64,000 nucleotides of DNA from Candidatus Accumulibacter cognatus (lineage in GTDB: Bacteria > Pseudomonadota > Gammaproteobacteria > Burkholderiales > Rhodocyclaceae), in contig CP058708.1 in assembly GCA_013414765.1 (NCBI GenBank), positions 3,219,553 through 3,283,552 of the forward strand, written 5' to 3'. The notes under the pieces are model-generated. The model worked only from the letters and a program-made list of their open reading frames with translations, did no database searches and was not told the DNA's origin. Each line of letters begins with the position of its first letter. The first letter of the stretch is position 1. The translations under genes were made by a program, and so were the position numbers. Shown here piece after piece: positions 59,092-64,000 of the stretch.

Positions 59092-62000
59092 ATGACCTAC
59101 TCCTACACCGAGAAAAAGCGTATCCGCAAGAGCTTCGCCAAGCGCTCTACCGTGCTTGACGTACCGTTCTTGCTGGCCACCCAGTTGGAGTCGTTCTCTG
59201 CCTTCTTGCAGGCAGGAGTGCCGCCGGCGCAGCGCAGTAACCAGGGTTTGCAGGCCGCCTTTTCCTCGATTTTTCCGATCGTCAGTCACAGCGGCAATGC
59301 ACGTCTGGAGTTTGTCAGCTTTACGCTCTCCGATCCGGCTTTCGACGTCACGGAATGCCAGCAGCGTGGCCTGACTTTCGCGTCGGCCTTGCGGGCGAAG
59401 GTGCGCCTGGTCATTCTCGATCGAGAAGCACCGGATACCATCAAGGAAGTCAAGGAGCAGGAAGTCTATATGGGTGAAATTCCGCTCATGACGACAACCG
59501 GCTCCTTTGTCATCAATGGTACAGAAAGGGTCATTGTCTCGCAGCTTCACCGCTCACCGGGGGTGTTCTTCGAGCACGACCGTGGGAAGACGCATAGTTC
59601 TGGTAAGCTGCTCTTCTCCGCACGCGTCATTCCCTATCGCGGCTCATGGCTGGATTTCGAGTTCGATCCGAAGGATCTCCTGTTTTTTCGTGTCGACCGT
59701 CGCCGGAAGATGCCGGTCACCACGTTGTTGAAGGCGATCGGTCTGACGCCACAGCGCATCCTGCGCGAATTTTTCGAATTTGATACCTTTTATCTGGGCA
59801 GGCGGATCGTCGAGTTTGTGCTCGTTCCGGAGCGTTTACGAGGGGAAGTCGCGCGTTTCGACTTTAACGACACGTCAGGGAAGTTGATCATCGGCAAGGA
59901 CAAACGGATTACTGCCAAACACATTCGTGAACTCGATCAGGCTGGGATTAGGCAGGTTGCGGTTCCGGATGATTTTCTGATTGGCCGTGTGATTGCCGAG
60001 GACATCATTGACAAGAGTAGTGGCGAGATCCTGGCCAATGCAAATGACCAAATCACCGAGAGCATGTTGGCGAAACTCTCCGAGTCTGGGGTCGAATCAC
60101 TGCATACCCTGTACATCAACGACCTTGATCGCGGTGGCTTCATTTCGCAGACTTTGCGCACCGACGAAACCATCTCGCGGCAAGCTGCCCGCATTGCTAT
60201 CTACCGAATGATGCGGCCCGGAGAACCACCAACCGAAGAAGCAGTGGAGATACTTTTTAACGGCCTGTTCTACTCAGACGACCGCTACGATCTGTCAGGG
60301 GTTGGCCGGATGAAGTTCAACCGCCGGGTTGCCCGGAAGGCGGTCATCGAATACAAGGTCATGCTCAAGCATGTGCCTTCCAAACGCGATGCGATCATCA
60401 AACTGATCAACGATCAGGTGGGTGATTCCGTCGCTGATGTCGAACAGGTGATAGCCGAGTTGAGCCATGGCCCGCGTGCGGTGGCAGAGAACCTGACCCG
60501 GGAAACTGCCATGACATTGTTCGAACAGTTGAAGGTACTGGGGGCTTCTGGTGAGGTGCGGGAACAACTGACGCTATCGCCGCGTGATATCGTTGAGGTC
60601 ATCAAACTGCTCGTCGAACTGCGCAATGGTCGCGGAGAGATCGATGACATCGACCATCTGGGTAATCGCCGGGTCCGTTCGGTTGGCGAACTGGCCGAAA
60701 ATCAGTTCCGCGCTGGGTTGGTGCGAGTCGAGCGTGCCGTGAAAGAGCGTTTGTCACAGGCTGAGTCCGACAATTTGATGCCACACGACCTCATCAACGC
60801 CAAACCAATCAGCGCTGCTGTCCGAGAGTTCTTCGGTTCCAGCCAGTTATCGCAGTTCATGGACCAGACCAACCCGCTTTCCGAGATTACACACAAGCGT
60901 CGCGTTTCAGCGCTCGGCCCGGGTGGTTTGACGCGTGAGCGAGCAGGCTTTGAAGTGCGGGACGTTCATCCGACCCACTACGGCCGCGTATGCCCGATCG
61001 AAACACCGGAAGGCCCGAATATCGGGCTGATCAATTCGCTGGCGCTTTATGCCCGTACCAATGAGTATGGGTTCCTGGAAACGCCGTACCGCAAGGTGGT
61101 CGATGGTCGGGTCACCGATCAGATCGAGTATCTGTCAGCTATCGAAGAGGGTGCCTATATCATTGCCCAGGCCAACTCCGATCTGGGTGATGGAGGTGTG
61201 TTGACCGATCAGTTGGTGACTTGTCGCGAGAAGGGTGAGACCATTCTCGCCGAGCCAGCGCGCGTTCAGTATATGGACGTGGCACCGAGCCAGATCGTGT
61301 CGGTGGCGGCATCGCTGATTCCCTTTCTTGAGCACGACGACGCCAATCGTGCGCTAATGGGTGCCAACATGCAGCGTCAGGCGGTTCCTTGCCTGCGTCC
61401 GGAAAAGCCCTTGGTGGGAACGGGGATCGAGCGAACGGTGGCGGTGGATTCGGGTACTGCGGTACAGGCGCTTCGCGGCGGGTTGGTCGATTACGTCGAT
61501 GCCTCGCGTGTCGTGGTGCGGGTCAATGACGATGAAACTGGGCCAGGCGAAGTCGGTGTTGACATTTACAACTTGGTGAAGTACACGCGCTCCAACCAGA
61601 ACACAAATATCAACCAGCGGCCGTTGGTTCGCGTCGGTGACCATATTGCCAGGGGTGACGTGGTGGCCGACGGGGCATCGACCGACAAGGGTGAACTGGC
61701 GCTCGGCCAGAACATGCTGGTCGCATTCATGCCCTGGAATGGTTATAACTTCGAGGACTCGATCCTGATTTCGGAACGCGTGGTTGCCGAAGACCGCTTT
61801 ACCTCGATTCACATCGAGGAACTGACCGTCGTCGCGCGTGATACCAAGCTCGGCCCCGAGGAAATTACCCGTGACATCGCCTCTCTTGGTGAGTCACAGC
61901 TCTCCCGGCTTGACGAATCGGGAATTGTCCATATTGGTGCCGAGGTTGAAGCAGGCGATGTGCTGGTTGGCAAGGTGACGCCGAAAAGTGAAACACAGCT

Positions 62001-63375
62001 AACTCCGGAAGAGAAGCTGCTGCGTGCGATTTTTGGCGAGAAGGCATCTGACGTGAAAGACACCTCGCTGCGCGTTCAGTCGGGTATCTCCGGGACGGTC
62101 ATCGACGTGCAGGTGTTTACCCGTGAGGGGATTGAGCGCGACAAGCGGGCACAGTCGATCATCGACGATCAATTGCGAAGCTACAAGCTTGACCTTGCCG
62201 ATCAACTGCGCATTGTCGAACGCGATGCCTTTGCACGTGCCGCACGAATGATCGTCGGCAAGCCGGCGAATGGCGGACCAAAAAGGCTGGCCAAGGGCAC
62301 GTTGGTCACCCAGGAATACCTCGACAGCCTCGATCCGCATCACTGGTTTGATATCCGGATGGCCGATGAGGAAGTCGCGCAGCAACTCGAATCGCTGCGT
62401 GAGGGGCTCGAACAGACCCGCAAGGAATTCGACATCGCATTTGAGGAAAAGCGCAAGAAGCTCACCCAGGGTGACGAGTTGCCGCCAGGTGTTCAGAAGA
62501 TGGTCAAGGTGTACGTGGCCGTCAAGCGCCGACTGCAGGCTGGCGACAAAATGGCCGGACGGCATGGCAACAAGGGGGTGGTCTCGCGCATCGTACCGGT
62601 TGAAGACATGCCTTACATGGCCGATGGTCATCCCGTCGACATCGTTCTGAACCCGCTCGGGGTGCCTTCGCGGATGAACGTGGGCCAGATTCTCGAAGTC
62701 CACCTCGGGCTTGCAGCCAAGGGTCTGGGCCATAGAATTGGTGACATGCTGCGCCGTCAGTCGACAGCCGGAGAGATGCGGGCTTTTCTCGACAAAATCT
62801 ACAACAGCACCGGCAAACCTGAGGACCTCGATCAACTGACTGATCACGAGATTCTTGAAATGGCAGGTAACCTTGAAGCTGGCGTGCCTTTTGCGACACC
62901 GGTTTTCGATGGTGCAAAGGAGTCCGAAATCAAGTCCGTCCTGGCACTGGCAGGCATGCCGCAGTCGGCCCAGATGACACTGTACGACGGGCGTACCGGC
63001 GAGCAGTTCGAGCGCCAGGTAACCGTAGGTTATATGCACGTCCTGAAGCTGCATCATCTGGTCGATGACAAGATGCACGCGCGTTCGACCGGACCGTACT
63101 CGCTGGTGACCCAGCAGCCACTCGGTGGCAAGGCTCAATTCGGTGGGCAACGCTTCGGTGAGATGGAGGTATGGGCGCTTGAGGCCTACGGTGCGTCCTA
63201 CGTGCTGCAGGAAATGCTCACCGTCAAGTCCGACGACGTCAATGGCCGGACCAAGGTATACGAGAACATTGTTAAGGGTGACCACAAGATCGATGCCGGC
63301 ATGCCGGAATCGTTCAACGTTCTGGTCAAGGAAATCCGTTCACTGGCGATCGATATTGATCTTGAACGCTTCTAA
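59092..63375 (+). CDS. rpoB: DNA-directed RNA polymerase subunit beta
   Basis: A 1427-residue beta subunit starting [20 protein letters not shown], with GGAG before ATG 59092. Recognisable regions: [20 protein letters not shown], the rifampicin pocket [20 protein letters not shown] followed by [11 protein letters not shown] with no unusual substitution seen, [34 protein letters not shown] and [20 protein letters not shown]. It is somewhat longer than the 1342-residue E. coli protein. Confidence 0.98.
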   Translation: MTYSYTEKKRIRKSFAKRSTVLDVPFLLATQLESFSAFLQAGVPPAQRSNQGLQAAFSSIFPIVSHSGNARLEFVSFTLSDPAFDVTECQQRGLTFASALRAKVRLVILDREAPDTIKEVKEQEVYMGEIPLMTTTGSFVINGTERVIVSQLHRSPGVFFEHDRGKTHSSGKLLFSARVIPYRGSWLDFEFDPKDLLFFRVDRRRKMPVTTLLKAIGLTPQRILREFFEFDTFYLGRRIVEFVLVPERLRGEVARFDFNDTSGKLIIGKDKRITAKHIRELDQAGIRQVAVPDDFLIGRVIAEDIIDKSSGEILANANDQITESMLAKLSESGVESLHTLYINDLDRGGFISQTLRTDETISRQAARIAIYRMMRPGEPPTEEAVEILFNGLFYSDDRYDLSGVGRMKFNRRVARKAVIEYKVMLKHVPSKRDAIIKLINDQVGDSVADVEQVIAELSHGPRAVAENLTRETAMTLFEQLKVLGASGEVREQLTLSPRDIVEVIKLLVELRNGRGEIDDIDHLGNRRVRSVGELAENQFRAGLVRVERAVKERLSQAESDNLMPHDLINAKPISAAVREFFGSSQLSQFMDQTNPLSEITHKRRVSALGPGGLTRERAGFEVRDVHPTHYGRVCPIETPEGPNIGLINSLALYARTNEYGFLETPYRKVVDGRVTDQIEYLSAIEEGAYIIAQANSDLGDGGVLTDQLVTCREKGETILAEPARVQYMDVAPSQIVSVAASLIPFLEHDDANRALMGANMQRQAVPCLRPEKPLVGTGIERTVAVDSGTAVQALRGGLVDYVDASRVVVRVNDDETGPGEVGVDIYNLVKYTRSNQNTNINQRPLVRVGDHIARGDVVADGASTDKGELALGQNMLVAFMPWNGYNFEDSILISERVVAEDRFTSIHIEELTVVARDTKLGPEEITRDIASLGESQLSRLDESGIVHIGAEVEAGDVLVGKVTPKSETQLTPEEKLLRAIFGEKASDVKDTSLRVQSGISGTVIDVQVFTREGIERDKRAQSIIDDQLRSYKLDLADQLRIVERDAFARAARMIVGKPANGGPKRLAKGTLVTQEYLDSLDPHHWFDIRMADEEVAQQLESLREGLEQTRKEFDIAFEEKRKKLTQGDELPPGVQKMVKVYVAVKRRLQAGDKMAGRHGNKGVVSRIVPVEDMPYMADGHPVDIVLNPLGVPSRMNVGQILEVHLGLAAKGLGHRIGDMLRRQSTAGEMRAFLDKIYNSTGKPEDLDQLTDHEILEMAGNLEAGVPFATPVFDGAKESEIKSVLALAGMPQSAQMTLYDGRTGEQFERQVTVGYMHVLKLHHLVDDKMHARSTGPYSLVTQQPLGGKAQFGGQRFGEMEVWALEAYGASYVLQEMLTVKSDDVNGRTKVYENIVKGDHKIDAGMPESFNVLVKEIRSLAIDIDLERF

Positions 63376-64000
<625 letters not shown>

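Noticed and set aside
61999-63285. 428-codon minus-strand open frame inside rpoB
   Set aside because: Shadow of the highly conserved rpoB frame.

Overview
The window looks like a GC-rich betaproteobacterial chromosome, most plausibly Rhodocyclales. Supporting features are the glnA / DUF4124 / ntrB / ntrC order, the Nudix-ThiE fusion, and the run tRNA-Tyr-Gly-Thr / tuf / tRNA-Trp / secE / nusG / rplKAJL / rpoBC. A full glycogen operon beside sigma-54 nitrogen control would suit a polymer-cycling relative of Candidatus Accumulibacter, but that genus name is an inference from gene content only.

Layout. 1-0.9 kb: end of ruvX and yqgE. 1.1-2.5 kb: ammonium transporter amt with a sigma-54 promoter and an NtrC site. 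2.5-5.7 kb: mltA, a DUF815 ATPase and a MutT-ThiE fusion. 5.7-13.5 kb: glycogen operon on the minus strand, glk-glgP-glgB-glgX. 13.9-17.9 kb: FAD-linked 2-hydroxyacid dehydrogenase, hslO, nadA, rhodanese. 18.0-22.9 kb: glnA under two NtrC sites and a sigma-54 promoter, a DUF4124 protein, ntrB and ntrC. 22.9-24.4 kb: birA and coaX. 24.4-29.2 kb: a small-membrane-protein / SPFH / DUF4178 / microprotein cluster facing a DUF2914 membrane protein.

29.2-44.7 kb is an accessory island. Its edges carry debris of IS91-, IS1182- and ISKra4-like transposases, an intact IS4-family element with a 10-bp target duplication, an intact IS630-family element inserted into the ISKra4-like remnant, a double-frameshifted gene of unknown family, and a 65-bp direct repeat. 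A 123-bp second copy of the DUF2914 gene start marks the right edge. In the middle sits an apparently intact signalling module: two paralogous periplasmic binding proteins, a 1000-residue hybrid-sensor-style histidine kinase without receiver, and a response regulator with REC, a degenerate GGDEF and an intact-looking EAL domain. No ABC permease or ATPase accompanies the binding proteins.

44.7-53.4 kb returns to ordinary genes: a Cache-type chemoreceptor, tamA-tamB for outer-membrane assembly, and a lytic transglycosylase. 53.7-64 kb is the translation/transcription cluster, ending inside rpoC.

Links between genes: NtrB/NtrC encoded at 20-23 kb are the likely controllers of both glnA and amt through sites visible here, so the regulator and two of its targets lie within 20 kb. 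The main points for a second look are the island's orphan binding-protein/c-di-GMP module, the nested direct repeats around it, the 47-residue microprotein in the SPFH cluster, an Hsp33 that lacks two of four zinc cysteines, and long palindromes in the glycogen operon.
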